Source: Mesorhizobium sp. M7A.F.Ca.US.008.03.1.1
Lineage (GTDB): Bacteria; Pseudomonadota; Alphaproteobacteria; Rhizobiales; Rhizobiaceae
NCBI RefSeq assembly: GCF_003997495.1
Contig: NZ_RZRU01000028.1
Location: forward strand, 18,353-82,352
DNA: 64,000 bases
Direction of reading: 5' to 3'
The first letter of the stretch is position 1; each line of letters opens with the position of its first letter. Positions 51,273 through 60,215 of this stretch are shown piece after piece. A program made the position numbers and the translations under genes. Under the pieces are notes generated by a model. That model did not search any database and had not been told where the DNA came from. It saw nothing but the letters and a program-made list of their open reading frames with translations.

Positions 51273-51544
51273 GCCTTCGCTACCCTGTACTAGCTGCCGC
51301 GGGCTTATAATTCTGTTTGTCGTACCACGCGCAGGAGGCTGAAAATGGACCCCTCGTATCGTAATGACACAGGGGGGTAAAGAAAACATGCATTCCGCGG
51401 GATACGTAAAACTTTAAATATAAGGTTAACGGAACTGTGATTTGGGCGCCGCTTTGGCAACATTTTTTCCGGCCATTCATTAACCCGTTGTCCATTGGAT
51501 TCGCCTAGGTTTTCGGGCGAATCGAAGAAGCGGAGTTCGAGTTC
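51273..51544. other. Divergent promoter region between GPR-like gene and hpt
   Basis: About 270 bp. It contains an AT-rich stretch around 51405-51430 (AACTTTAAATATAAGG), the only clearly AT-rich block here and a likely promoter zone. At 51498-51523 is a hairpin (GATTCGCC, 10-nt loop, GGCGAATC) that would lie in the 5' leader of the hpt mRNA, ending six bases before GCGGAG. No gene is supported. Confidence 0.55.
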
Positions 51545-51913
51545 ATGCGTGGCGAAAGCGGCATTGCCTTCTCAATGCCCGGGGGCGACGTATCCGGACC
51601 AAGGCGGTCACGGCCGGTCGATTTGGCACACCTTGCCCGCCAGACGATGGGTGACCGCAGCCTCGAGCAGGAGGTGCTGGCGCTGTTTGTACAGCAGGCG
51701 CTGTCTGTGCGCGACAGAATAGTCGACGCCGACATCAAGGACCGTCTTCTGCTCGCCCATGGGTTAAAGGGTTCGGCACGGGGCGTCGGCGCCTTTGCCA
51801 TCGCCGATTGCGCCACCGAGATCGAGCACCGGCCGGAAGACGGCCAGACGCTCAAGCGGCTTGGCACGCTGATCGACGAAGTGCGCGATTTCATCGCCGC
51901 CATCAACCGCTGA
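51545..51913 (+). CDS. Stand-alone Hpt (histidine phosphotransfer) domain protein
   Basis: 122 aa. The phosphoacceptor is H72 in LLLAHGLKGSARGVGAF, the standard AHxLKGxA context, on a four-helix bundle. It would shuttle phosphate between a hybrid kinase and a response regulator. It has no kinase or regulator neighbour. GGAG lies 10-13 nt before the ATG. It shares its upstream region divergently with the GPR-like polar growth gene, so coordinated expression is possible. Confidence 0.88.
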   Translation: MRGESGIAFSMPGGDVSGPRRSRPVDLAHLARQTMGDRSLEQEVLALFVQQALSVRDRIVDADIKDRLLLAHGLKGSARGVGAFAIADCATEIEHRPEDGQTLKRLGTLIDEVRDFIAAINR

Positions 51914-52024
51914 ATCCGCGCCGAACCCGATTTTCGGAAAAACGTCATCGGGCGGCGCTTTCATGCGGCAGTTGACTTGTCAGCCGGAGTGATTATCTCG
52001 GCTGGAACTCCCTTCAGGTGACAA

Positions 52025-52345
52025 ATGACCAAGCTGACTTTCATTGCCCATGACGGCACGCATTTCGACATGGACGCCGAGAACGGCTCTACGGTCATGG
52101 AGAACGCGATCCGCAACGCAGTGCCCGGGATCGAGGCCGAATGCGGCGGCGCCTGCGCCTGTGCCACCTGTCACGTCTATGTCGACGAAACCTGGACGGC
52201 TGAAGTCGGCGAGCCGGAAGCGATGGAAGAGGACATGCTGGACTTCGCCTACGACGTCCAGCCCAACTCGCGCCTGTCATGCCAGATCAAGGTCCGCGAT
52301 GCGCTTGACGGTCTGGTTGTGCGGGTGCCTGCCCGCCAGGGATAA
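52025..52345 (+). CDS. 2Fe-2S ferredoxin (adrenodoxin type)
   Basis: 106-aa electron carrier. The cluster ligands are C40, C46 and C49 (spacing Cx5Cx2C in ECGGACACATC) and C86 in RLSCQIKV; C44 is additional. The sequence AYDVQPNSRLSCQ and the acidic helix around EPEAMEEDMLDF place it with adrenodoxin/FdxB ferredoxins that serve Fe-S assembly or P450 and Rieske oxygenases. The start is the ATG at 52025. A ferredoxin-NADP reductase gene follows 94 bp downstream and may be its electron donor. Confidence 0.93.
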   Translation: MTKLTFIAHDGTHFDMDAENGSTVMENAIRNAVPGIEAECGGACACATCHVYVDETWTAEVGEPEAMEEDMLDFAYDVQPNSRLSCQIKVRDALDGLVVRVPARQG

Positions 52346-52439
52346 GCGCGGTATCTTTGCCAACTGATTTTTCCCGCTGTGGCTTGGCAGCGGAGCGATG
52401 GTCATGCAGTGTCCTGCTGTTTCTCAGCGAGGCACAGGC

Positions 52440-53468
52440 ATGACAGACATCATCAGGACAGACGTGCTTATTGTCGGGGCAGGGCCGGTCGGCCTGTTTG
52501 CCGTGTTCGAACTCGGCCTGTTCGACATGAAGTGCCACCTGATCGACATTCTCGATCGGCCGGGCGGCCAATGCGCGGAACTCTATCCGGAAAAGCCGAT
52601 CTACGACATTCCAGGCTGGCCTTCGATCTCGGCGCAGGGGCTGGTCGACAAATTGCTCGAGCAGATCGCGCCGTTCAAGCCTGATTTCAGCTACAACCGA
52701 ATGGTTTCCAGCCTGGAAAAACTGGAGGACTGCAGTTTTCGCGTCACCACCGACGAAAACGAGGTGTTCGAGGCCAAGGTGGTGGTGATTGCCGCCGGCG
52801 GCGGCTCTTTCCAGCCCAAGCGTCCGCCGATCCCCGGCATAGAGCCCTATGAAGGCAAGAGTGTCTTCTATTCGGTGCGTCGGATGGAGGATTTTCGCGG
52901 CCATGACCTCGTTATTGTCGGCGGCGGCGACTCGGCACTCGACTGGACGCTGAACCTGCAGCCGGTGGCAAAGAGCGTGACGCTGGTGCACCGGCGGCCC
53001 GAGTTCCGTGCCGCCCCCGACAGCGTCAACAAGATGTATGCCATGCAGGAGATGAAGCAGCTGGAGTTCCAGGTCGGGCAGGTGACCGGATTGACCGGTG
53101 CCGACGGCCAGCTGTCATCGGCCACCATCAAGGGACCGGACGGCGACGTCGAGGTGCCTTGCACGCGCATGCTGCCGTTCTTCGGCCTTACCATGAAGCT
53201 CGGACCGATCGCGGAGTGGGGTCTCAATCTTCACGAGAACCTTATTCCGGTCGATACGGAGAAGTTCCAGACATCGGTGCCTGGCATCTTCGCGGTCGGC
53301 GACATCAACTGGTACCCGGGCAAGCTGAAGCTGATCCTGTCGGGTTTCCACGAAGTGGCGCTGATGGCGCAGGCCGCCAAGCGCATCATCAGCCCCGGCG
53401 AGCGCATCGTTTTCCAGTACACGACCTCCTCGACCAGCCTGCAGAAGAAGCTCGGCGTCTCCGGCTGA
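52440..53468 (+). CDS. Ferredoxin--NADP+ reductase, thioredoxin-reductase-like type
   Basis: 342-aa FAD enzyme of the TrxR-like FNR class (bacterial YumC/FNR2). FAD motif VGAGPVGLFAVFELG, then the conserved LDRPGGQCAELYPEKPIYDIPGWP, NADP motif IVGGGDSALDWTLNL, and the C-terminal FAD contact VFAVGDINWYPGK. It lacks the CxxC redox pair of true thioredoxin reductases. GAGG lies 8-11 bases before the ATG. Placed directly after the ferredoxin gene in the same direction, it probably reduces that protein with NADPH. Confidence 0.94.
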   Translation: MTDIIRTDVLIVGAGPVGLFAVFELGLFDMKCHLIDILDRPGGQCAELYPEKPIYDIPGWPSISAQGLVDKLLEQIAPFKPDFSYNRMVSSLEKLEDCSFRVTTDENEVFEAKVVVIAAGGGSFQPKRPPIPGIEPYEGKSVFYSVRRMEDFRGHDLVIVGGGDSALDWTLNLQPVAKSVTLVHRRPEFRAAPDSVNKMYAMQEMKQLEFQVGQVTGLTGADGQLSSATIKGPDGDVEVPCTRMLPFFGLTMKLGPIAEWGLNLHENLIPVDTEKFQTSVPGIFAVGDINWYPGKLKLILSGFHEVALMAQAAKRIISPGERIVFQYTTSSTSLQKKLGVSG

Positions 53469-53471
53469 ACT

Positions 53472-54953
53472 TTATTCGGCGAGCATCGGCGCCGCATTGT
53501 CGGCATAACCGCGAAGCTCTTTTTCGGGCATCAGCGTCAGCGTGATCAACCCCAGCAGCAATGTAGCGGCGGCAACGGCAAAGATCATCACGAACGGCTC
53601 GACCGTCGCGCTATGGCCAGCGATCCGCACGCCTTCACCGGCAAGCGGCAAGCCGTAACCCAGAGCGACCGCGCCGAGCATCGCGACCCCAAGCGCACTG
53701 CCAAGCGAACGCAGGAATGTCAGCACGCCCGTCGCGACGCCAAGATGCACGCGATCGACGGCGTTCTGGACCGACACGGTGGTGACCGGAAACGTCGTTC
53801 CGGTTCCAAACCCGATGCAAATCGTCAAGACCTCTACCTCCAGCAGCGTTGCATATCCTGCGACGACGGCCAGCAGGCAGAGGCACAGCATGCTGAAGAC
53901 GACTCCCACCATTGCAATGCGCTTGTAGTGGGTAAAATGCGGTATCATGCGCCCACTGAATGCCGCGCCGCCGACGGTCCCAAGCAGAAGCCCAAGCATC
54001 GCGATGCCCGACTCTGCTGCCGACAGGCCGAGCACCGCCTGAAGATAGACGGGCAGGTACACAGCCATGCCGACGCTTGCGGCCTGAAGCAGGAACATCG
54101 AAAGCGTGCCCGCCAGAACGATTGGATTGCCAAGCACTTCGAGGGAGATGAGCGGCTCGGCGGCTCGCATAAGCCGCAAGGCAAAAGCGCCCCAGAAAAT
54201 CGCCGAACCGCAGAGAACGCCGATGACTTCAAGCGAAATCCAGGGATAGGCGCTGCCGCCCCAGTTCAATGCGAGCAGCAGCAGCGCCGTGGCAACGATA
54301 AGAAGCAATGCGCCCAGGCCGTCGATACGATGGCGCTTTGCGGCAACGGGCAGTTTTTTGAGCGGCTTGTTGATGATCGCCATCGCAAGAAGACCAAGCG
54401 GAATGTTGATCCAGAAGATCAGTGACCAGTGCAGGTGCTCTGCGAAAGTGCCGCCGAGCAACGGACCGGCAATGCTGGCGACAGCCCATGTGCCGGAGAA
54501 CCAGGCGGCATAGCGTGCCCGCTCGCGCGGCGGAACGAGATCGCCGACGACGGTCTGCGTCAAAGCGAACAAGCCGCCGCCACCGGCGCCCTGGATCGCC
54601 CGCCCGACAACCAGCACAAACATGTTGGGAGCCAGCGCACTGACCAGCGATCCCGCCAAAAAGATCAGGATCGCGGCATAGACGGTCGGCCGGCGGCCGT
54701 AGACATCGGAAATCTTGCCGTAGAGCGGAGCCACCGCGGTAGCGGTCAGGAGATAACCGGTGACAATCCATGGCAGATAGTGTGCGTTTCCGAGCGCATG
54801 CCCGATGGTCGGCATGGCCGGCGCGACAATGGTCTGATCGAGTGCCGCCAACAGCATCGACAACAGCACGCCGCCGATGATGGCGTTCTTTTCGCTCTCT
54901 GTTATCGGCGTGCCGGTTTCCGCCATCGTTTGACTGTCGACAGCCTGGTCCAT
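53472..54953 (-). CDS. MFS efflux transporter, DHA2 (EmrB/QacA) family
   Basis: 493-aa, 14-helix drug:H+ antiporter. Hallmarks are LLAALDQTIVAPAMPTIG (motif D1), the motif A loop GKISDVYGRRPTVY, the motif C-like WAVASIAGPLLGGTFAE, and WSLIFWINIPLGLLAM. It would export hydrophobic compounds. No TetR or MarR regulator and no membrane-fusion partner adjoins it. The 205 bp upstream (54954-55158) contain no gene and no operator I can defend. Confidence 0.92.
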   Translation of the reverse strand: MDQAVDSQTMAETGTPITESEKNAIIGGVLLSMLLAALDQTIVAPAMPTIGHALGNAHYLPWIVTGYLLTATAVAPLYGKISDVYGRRPTVYAAILIFLAGSLVSALAPNMFVLVVGRAIQGAGGGGLFALTQTVVGDLVPPRERARYAAWFSGTWAVASIAGPLLGGTFAEHLHWSLIFWINIPLGLLAMAIINKPLKKLPVAAKRHRIDGLGALLLIVATALLLLALNWGGSAYPWISLEVIGVLCGSAIFWGAFALRLMRAAEPLISLEVLGNPIVLAGTLSMFLLQAASVGMAVYLPVYLQAVLGLSAAESGIAMLGLLLGTVGGAAFSGRMIPHFTHYKRIAMVGVVFSMLCLCLLAVVAGYATLLEVEVLTICIGFGTGTTFPVTTVSVQNAVDRVHLGVATGVLTFLRSLGSALGVAMLGAVALGYGLPLAGEGVRIAGHSATVEPFVMIFAVAAATLLLGLITLTLMPEKELRGYADNAAPMLAE

Positions 54954-55158
54954 GATCGTTCATCCATAAGCTTGCGATTTGACCGGCGCTGTTCAGCCGT
55001 TCGGGTTTCTCGACCGTTTGGATCGCATTGGTGTTTTAAGCTCGCGTCCGGCGAGCCTGATATATGTCGTCCCATATAGGCCGGTTTCGACAAGGGCTCG
55101 AAAGTTTTTCCAATCTGGCACCACGCTTCGGCGAATTTGGATTCCAGTTCGAGTGCGT

Positions 55159-55818
55159 TCAGGCCGGCGGCAGTCGGCCGTTCCCGATGCGCTCCATGCG
55201 GTAGCGCAGCAGCCGCAAGATGCGGCTTTCGAAATTGACGCTTTCGACGCGGTCGAACTGAAGCTGGGCGCGGTCGTGCCTGGCCAGAACAGCCGCGGTG
55301 ATGGCGGCTGCCTTGGCCTTGGCGGCGTCGCAGTTCTTTTGCGGGTAGGTGGCTTTCAAGGCCTCTTCGAGTTCGCCGCCATGGTTCTTGGCGATTTCGA
55401 CATGGCGCTCCTCATGGCGCTTGATGTCGGCGGACAGCGTATCCCAGAACAGCCTGACATCGGCATCGGCTTTGCGCGGGCGGCGCCACTCGGGAAGGAT
55501 CACCTTCACCTTGACGGTCACCACCGCGTCGGCGATCCGGCAGGAACTCGGTGTCTGCGCATAGCTGATGCGGGTGGTGAAGGCCATTTGCGTGGCGCCC
55601 GGGTGGCGGGTGCCAGTGCTTTTCACCTCCGGCCCGCGTTTGGAGAGTTGTGCCTCGATGTCGTCGAGCGTGCTGCCGCCAATGGCGAAATAGCTGTACG
55701 TCTTGACGAGATTGGCCGCCGCCGACGGTTGCGGCGTCGTGGCGAGCAGCAGCGCGCAAGCCAAGGATTGGTTCACGCCCAAAGACTGTTTTTTCATGCC
55801 AAGCATGGATCGTTTCAT
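55159..55818 (-). CDS. DUF922 predicted secreted zinc protease
   Basis: 219 aa. A signal peptide (KKQSLGVNQSLACALLL...SAAA) leads a family domain (PF06037) that contains the zinc-binding HEERH (HExxH) in IKRHEERHVEIAKNHGGEL. YSYFAIGGSTLDDIEAQL at the mature N-terminus and the conserved FTTRISYAQ support the family. Substrate unknown; acts in the periplasm. Two ATG codons are tandem at 55821 and 55818; the second has the better spacing from AGAGG. Divergent from folP. Confidence 0.86.
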   Translation of the reverse strand: MKRSMLGMKKQSLGVNQSLACALLLATTPQPSAAANLVKTYSYFAIGGSTLDDIEAQLSKRGPEVKSTGTRHPGATQMAFTTRISYAQTPSSCRIADAVVTVKVKVILPEWRRPRKADADVRLFWDTLSADIKRHEERHVEIAKNHGGELEEALKATYPQKNCDAAKAKAAAITAAVLARHDRAQLQFDRVESVNFESRILRLLRYRMERIGNGRLPPA

Positions 55819-55921
55819 CATGTTGCCTCTTCGACCACCTTGCTTTACGGCCGTTGCCGGCGCAATGAAATTGATCCGCCAGGGATCACACATGATTGAT
55901 GAACTCCATGGTCGATGAGCA

Positions 55922-56773
55922 ATGACGGCAAGGCGATGGCAGTTGGCGCATGGGCGCCATCTCGACCTTGGCGGCAAGGCCGTGGTCGTCGGCATCCTCA
56001 ATGTCACGCCTGATAGCTTTTCCGACGGCGGCCAGTTCGACGCCCCTGAAAAGGCGCTGGCCCAGGCACGGCGCATGATCGGGGAAGGGGCACTGGTTGT
56101 CGATGTCGGCGGAGAATCGACGCGCCCAGGTGCTGCCGCGGTATCGGCCAGCCAGGAACAGGCCCGCATCCTGCCTGTGATCGAAGCTCTGACGGGCGTG
56201 AGCGAGGTGCTGATTTCGGTCGACACCTATCGCGCCGACACGGCGCGGCTGGCGGTTGCCGCCGGCGCGCATATCGTCAACGATGTCTGGGGTTTGCAGC
56301 GCGAGCCCGATATTGCGCGCGTCGCCGCCGACACCGGCGCGGGGCTTGTCATCATGCATACCGGGCGGGATCGCCAGAAGCTGCCGGATGTGATCGCCGA
56401 TCAACTAACGTTCCTGCGCAGGTCGCTGGAAATCGCCCGCCGGAACGGCATCGCCGACGATCATATCGTGCTCGATCCCGGTTTCGGATTCGCCAAGGAG
56501 ACGGCGGAGGAAAATCTCGACCTGATGGCACGCTTTTCGGAATTGCATGCACTTGGCTTGCCGCTGATGGCCGGTACGTCGCGAAAACGCTTCATCGGCA
56601 CGGTCACCGGCCGTGATGCCGCCGACAGAGGGGTCGGAACATCGGCGACCAGCGTGATTTTGAGGCTCCAGGGGGCGGATCTGTTTCGCGTCCACGATGT
56701 CGCATTCAACATGGACGCTTTGGCGCTCGCGGATGCTATGCTGGCGCGTCGGACGGACCGGGCGAGAAACTGA
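55922..56773 (+). CDS. folP: Dihydropteroate synthase
   Basis: Condenses 6-hydroxymethyl-7,8-dihydropterin pyrophosphate with p-aminobenzoate in folate synthesis; the sulfonamide target. 283 aa TIM barrel. Signatures are GILNVTPDSFSDGG, VDVGGESTRPGA, LDPGFGFAKETAEEN and the phosphate/pABA loop GTSRKRFIG. It heads the folP-folB-folK cluster, with folB beginning 3 nt after its stop. Confidence 0.96.
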   Translation: MTARRWQLAHGRHLDLGGKAVVVGILNVTPDSFSDGGQFDAPEKALAQARRMIGEGALVVDVGGESTRPGAAAVSASQEQARILPVIEALTGVSEVLISVDTYRADTARLAVAAGAHIVNDVWGLQREPDIARVAADTGAGLVIMHTGRDRQKLPDVIADQLTFLRRSLEIARRNGIADDHIVLDPGFGFAKETAEENLDLMARFSELHALGLPLMAGTSRKRFIGTVTGRDAADRGVGTSATSVILRLQGADLFRVHDVAFNMDALALADAMLARRTDRARN

Positions 56774-56776
56774 GCG

Positions 56777-57136
56777 ATGTATGTCATCCGCATGAAGAAC
56801 TGCGCTTTCTTTGCCCGGCACGGCGTGCTGGACGAGGAGGAAAGGCTCGGGCAGCGCTTCTATGTCGATGCCGTTCTCACCGTCGATCCAGGCCGCGCAC
56901 TTGCCGAGGATTCGATCGAGGATACAGTCCACTACGGCATTGCATTCACCGTCATTGAAAAGATCATTACCGGGCAGCGCCGTTTTCTGATCGAGTCGCT
57001 GGCGCTCGAAGTGGCCCGTGCGCTGACGGCGCGCTTTCCGCAGATAAAGAAAGCCGAGATCACGGTGCGCAAGCCGAACGCACCGGTGCCCGGCGTGCTC
57101 GATTATGTCGAGGTGACCGTTGTCTGGCCCGAATAG
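56777..57136 (+). CDS. folB: Dihydroneopterin aldolase
   Basis: 119 aa. Converts dihydroneopterin to 6-hydroxymethyl-dihydropterin. Family marks are NCAFFARHGVLDEEERLGQRF at the N-terminus (active-site region including the catalytic Glu) and VTVRKPNAPVPGVLDYVEVTV with the catalytic lysine at the C-terminus. Three bases after folP and overlapping folK by 17 nt. Confidence 0.95.
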   Translation: MYVIRMKNCAFFARHGVLDEEERLGQRFYVDAVLTVDPGRALAEDSIEDTVHYGIAFTVIEKIITGQRRFLIESLALEVARALTARFPQIKKAEITVRKPNAPVPGVLDYVEVTVVWPE

Positions 57137-57632
57137 TACCGTTTATCTCAGCCTTGGCGGCAATCTTGGCGATCCGGCGAAATCCATGGGCGCGGCGCTG
57201 CGCATGCTGGATGCCGACGCGGATACGCGTGTCACCGGCGTCTCCTCGCTTTATCGCACGCCGCCCTGGGGCAAGCTCGATCAGCCGGATTTTCTCAATG
57301 CGGCCGCCGAAATTTCCACCGTGCTTGCACCGCGTGCCTTGCTCGACCTCTGCCTCGATGCGGAGCGCAAGCTGAAGCGGGTGCGCGAGGAGCGCTGGGG
57401 GCCGCGGCTGATCGACATCGACATTCTGGTGTTCGGCGACCGCGTCATCCACGAGACCGGGCTGGAGGTGCCGCATCCGCGCATGCTGGAGCGCGCCTTC
57501 GTGCTGGCGCCGCTGGCCGAGATCGCGCCCGGCCTGGTTGTCAGTGGTCGCAGCATCACCGAGCGCCTGGTCGCCGTCGATACCTCAGGCATCGAGCGCT
57601 TGTCGTCCGGCCGGGATTGGTGGCTGGCCTGA
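57120..57632 (+). CDS. folK: 2-amino-4-hydroxy-6-hydroxymethyldihydropteridine pyrophosphokinase
   Basis: 170 aa HPPK; pyrophosphorylates the pterin product of FolB to give the substrate of FolP. Signatures are YLSLGGNLGD at the N-terminus and RWGPRLIDIDILVFG with the metal aspartates, then HPRMLERAFVLAPL. The start must be TTG at 57120: an in-frame TGA lies two codons upstream and no ATG or GTG precedes the SLGGN motif. It begins inside folB, so translation is coupled. Confidence 0.93.
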   Translation: MSGPNSTVYLSLGGNLGDPAKSMGAALRMLDADADTRVTGVSSLYRTPPWGKLDQPDFLNAAAEISTVLAPRALLDLCLDAERKLKRVREERWGPRLIDIDILVFGDRVIHETGLEVPHPRMLERAFVLAPLAEIAPGLVVSGRSITERLVAVDTSGIERLSSGRDWWLA

Positions 57633-57659
57633 GGTCCGGACGAGGCAGTTGCCGGATCT

Positions 57660-58205
57660 TCAGCCAGAGAAGCCGCCACCATCCAGGAATGCCTGCTCCT
57701 GCACTGTGGTTTCGCGGCCAAGCATCCTGTTTCGATGCGGAAAACGACCGAAATGCTGAATGATATCGCGGTGTTCGACAGCGTACTTCAGGTAGGGCTC
57801 AGCCCTGGCCTGCGTCAGCTCGACCGAAATGTCCTGGTCGGCCAGCAGTTCCGAATGCTCGTAAGGCAGGTAGAGGAAGACGCGGAGTTCTTCCTCGAGT
57901 GCCAAGTCAAGACCAGCCGCGATCGCTCTCTCTGCGAAATATCTGGCGAGCGGATCGGTCGCGTACATATGGCCGGTGCCGCGAAAACAGTTCCGCGGAA
58001 ACTGGTCGAGCAGGATCATCAGCGCCAGCGCGCCTTCGGCATGCTCCAGCCAGCCGTCGCATTCCCGTCGCGCAGCGGCGTAATGCAGATCGAGAAAGCG
58101 GTCGCGGAACTCGGCATCGAATGCCTCATTCTTCTCGAACCAGGCGTCCTCGCCGGCATCGCGCCAGAATTTCGTGACCGACAGGGCTCTGCTGTCCAAT
58201 TCCAT
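57660..58205 (-). CDS. DUF924 family protein
   Basis: 181-aa helical protein (PF06041), TPR-like in structure, function unknown. Conserved segments are VTKFWRDAGEDAWFEKNEAFDAEFR, ALALMILLDQFPRNCFRGTG, LPYEHSELLADQ and HFGRFPHRNRMLGRETT. Start at ATG 58205, with AAGGA seven bases upstream; an upstream TTG overlaps the end of the Kef gene. It follows that gene by 14 bp, so they form an operon. Confidence 0.88.
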   Translation of the reverse strand: MELDSRALSVTKFWRDAGEDAWFEKNEAFDAEFRDRFLDLHYAAARRECDGWLEHAEGALALMILLDQFPRNCFRGTGHMYATDPLARYFAERAIAAGLDLALEEELRVFLYLPYEHSELLADQDISVELTQARAEPYLKYAVEHRDIIQHFGRFPHRNRMLGRETTVQEQAFLDGGGFSG

Positions 58206-58219
58206 GCATAATTCCTTGC

Positions 58220-60055
58220 TCAATCGGCGGGCTCGGACTTGTGCAGCACACCCGCGGTTTCTTCATTGAGTGCCTGACCAGGCCGGCGCGGCGTGGAGAG
58301 CGGTGTCGGAATCGGCGTGCCGATATTGCCTCTCAGGAAGCGCTGTCCGGCGCGAATGCCTTCAGCGAGCTGGGTTTCGAAACGATCGGTGTCGCGGCGC
58401 CTGACGTCTTCGATCGTTTCAGCCACGTCTTCGGGATCGACGCCCAGCGATTCCAGTGCCGAGCCGCCGAAAACAAGTGCGGATTCGAAGGTTTCGCGCA
58501 GTTGGTAGTCGACGCCAGCACGAATGAGCTGCAGCGCCGTTCCACGGTCGAATGCGCGGGCCAGCACTGTGAGCAGTGGGAATTCGGCCTTGATCAACTG
58601 GGCGATGCGAACAGCCACATCGGCCTTGTCGACGCAGATCAGCACGGCGCGCGCCCGGCCGGCACCGGCGGCATGCAGGATGTCCAGTCGCGTGCCGTCG
58701 CCATAGTAGACCTTGAAGCCGAAATCGGCCGCCGCCTGGATCATTTCGACGTCATTGTCGATGATCGAGACGTCGATGCCGCGCAGCAGCAGCGGCTGGC
58801 TTGCGATCTGGCCGAAGCGGCCGAAGCCAATGATCAACACGCTGCCGGTCAGTCCATCGGCGACATCGACGCCGTCGAGAGACTGCTCGTCGTGCGGCGT
58901 CAGATAGCGCAAGGCGATGATGGCCAGCGGCGTCAGCACCATGGAGATGATGACGATCGCCGTCAGCGTCGCGTTGGCCTGGCCGTCGATGATGCCGACC
59001 GCCGCGGCCGCCGAGTAAAGGACAAAGGCGAATTCGCCGCCCTGTGCCATGAAGACCGCGCGCTCCAGGGCTTCGCGGTGGCCTGATTTCAGGATGCGGG
59101 CGACGATGTAGATGCCGAACGCCTTCATCACCATGTAGGCGACGACATAGACGGCGATCAGCCGCCAGTTCGCCGCGACCACATGCAGGTCGAGCGACAT
59201 GCCCACCGCGAGGAAGAACAGGCCAAGCAGGATGCCGCGGAAGGGTTCGATGTCGGCTTCGAGTTGGTGGCGGAAGGTCGATTCGGACAAAAGCACGCCG
59301 GCCAGGAAGGCACCCATCGCCATCGACAGGCCGCTGAGCTGCATGGCGAGGGCGGATCCGAGGACAACCAGAAGTGCCGCGGCCGTCATCACCTCGCGCG
59401 CACGGGCATCCGCCAGGATGCGGAAGAACGGGTTGAGCAGATAGCGGCCGGCCACCACCAGGCCGACGATCGCGGCGAGGCCGATGCCGACCTCGGTCAG
59501 CCGCTCCGACAGGCTGGTGTCGGCTCCACCGGGCGCCAGGAACGCGATCAGGGCCAGCAACGGCACGATTGCCAGATCCTCAAGCAGCAGCACCGATACG
59601 ATGCGCTGGCCTTTCGGTGCGGCGATTTCGCCGCGTTCCTCGAGAAGCTGCATGACGATCGCGGTCGAAGTCAGCACGAAGCCGGCGCCGGCGACGAAGG
59701 ACTGCGAGATTGGAAACCCTCCAGCCATGCCGACACCGGTCAGCAGGAGTGCGCAGACGCCGACCTGCAACGCACCGAGGCCAAAGATCTCACGGCGCAG
59801 GCCCCAGAGCCGCGATGGCTGCATTTCCAGCCCGATGATGAACAGGAACATCACCACGCCGAGTTCAGCGACATGAAGAATGGCTTCCGATTCGGAAAAG
59901 ACCCCGAGGCCGAACGGGCCGATCACCACGCCGGCAGCCAGATAGCCGAGGATCGAGCCGAGGCCCATGCGCTTGAAGATGGGAACAGCGACGACACCGG
60001 CAGCAAGCAGCGCCACCACCTGAACCAGATCGCTGCCCGATGCTTCCGCCGCCAT
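58220..60055 (-). CDS. Monovalent cation:proton antiporter-2 (KefB/KefC-like)
   Basis: 611-aa K+/H+ antiporter. About 13 N-terminal membrane helices form the CPA2 domain (GYLAAGVVIGPFGLG, ELGVVMFLFIIGLEM, VLLLEDLAIVPLLAL, GAFLAGVLLSES, AQGGEFAFVLYS). A cytoplasmic TrkA-N/RCK domain begins near residue 410 with the nucleotide loop IIGFGRFGQIASQPLL. In E. coli the RCK domain binds glutathione adducts; no KefF/KefG partner is adjacent. The ATG at 60055 has AGAGG upstream. DUF924 follows in the same operon. Confidence 0.92.
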   Translation of the reverse strand: MAAEASGSDLVQVVALLAAGVVAVPIFKRMGLGSILGYLAAGVVIGPFGLGVFSESEAILHVAELGVVMFLFIIGLEMQPSRLWGLRREIFGLGALQVGVCALLLTGVGMAGGFPISQSFVAGAGFVLTSTAIVMQLLEERGEIAAPKGQRIVSVLLLEDLAIVPLLALIAFLAPGGADTSLSERLTEVGIGLAAIVGLVVAGRYLLNPFFRILADARAREVMTAAALLVVLGSALAMQLSGLSMAMGAFLAGVLLSESTFRHQLEADIEPFRGILLGLFFLAVGMSLDLHVVAANWRLIAVYVVAYMVMKAFGIYIVARILKSGHREALERAVFMAQGGEFAFVLYSAAAAVGIIDGQANATLTAIVIISMVLTPLAIIALRYLTPHDEQSLDGVDVADGLTGSVLIIGFGRFGQIASQPLLLRGIDVSIIDNDVEMIQAAADFGFKVYYGDGTRLDILHAAGAGRARAVLICVDKADVAVRIAQLIKAEFPLLTVLARAFDRGTALQLIRAGVDYQLRETFESALVFGGSALESLGVDPEDVAETIEDVRRRDTDRFETQLAEGIRAGQRFLRGNIGTPIPTPLSTPRRPGQALNEETAGVLHKSEPAD

Positions 60056-60215
60056 GCCTCTTGTCCCTGTGTCTCGCAGCACTCCTTGCATGCAGTTGAA
60101 GCGGGAGGCAAGGTGAGAAATCTGCAGGGAAGGGCAGCGTGCCGTTGCAGCGATTCACCTAGTGGAACAACGGTCCCCGCTTGCCTGCCGGACGTTCGGC
60201 ATCTATATTGCGCAT

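Noticed and set aside
48711..51293. Plus-strand open frame of 860 codons, plus neighbours at 44619-46793 and 46884-48389
   Set aside because: All are antisense to the GPR-like gene. The repeats of the real protein create repetitive mirror frames; no ribosome site or recognisable domain was seen.
54954..55158. Operator for the DHA2 efflux pump
   Set aside because: No convincing palindrome and no adjacent TetR/MarR gene; the loosely matched ATATATG/CATATAG pair is too weak to report as a site.
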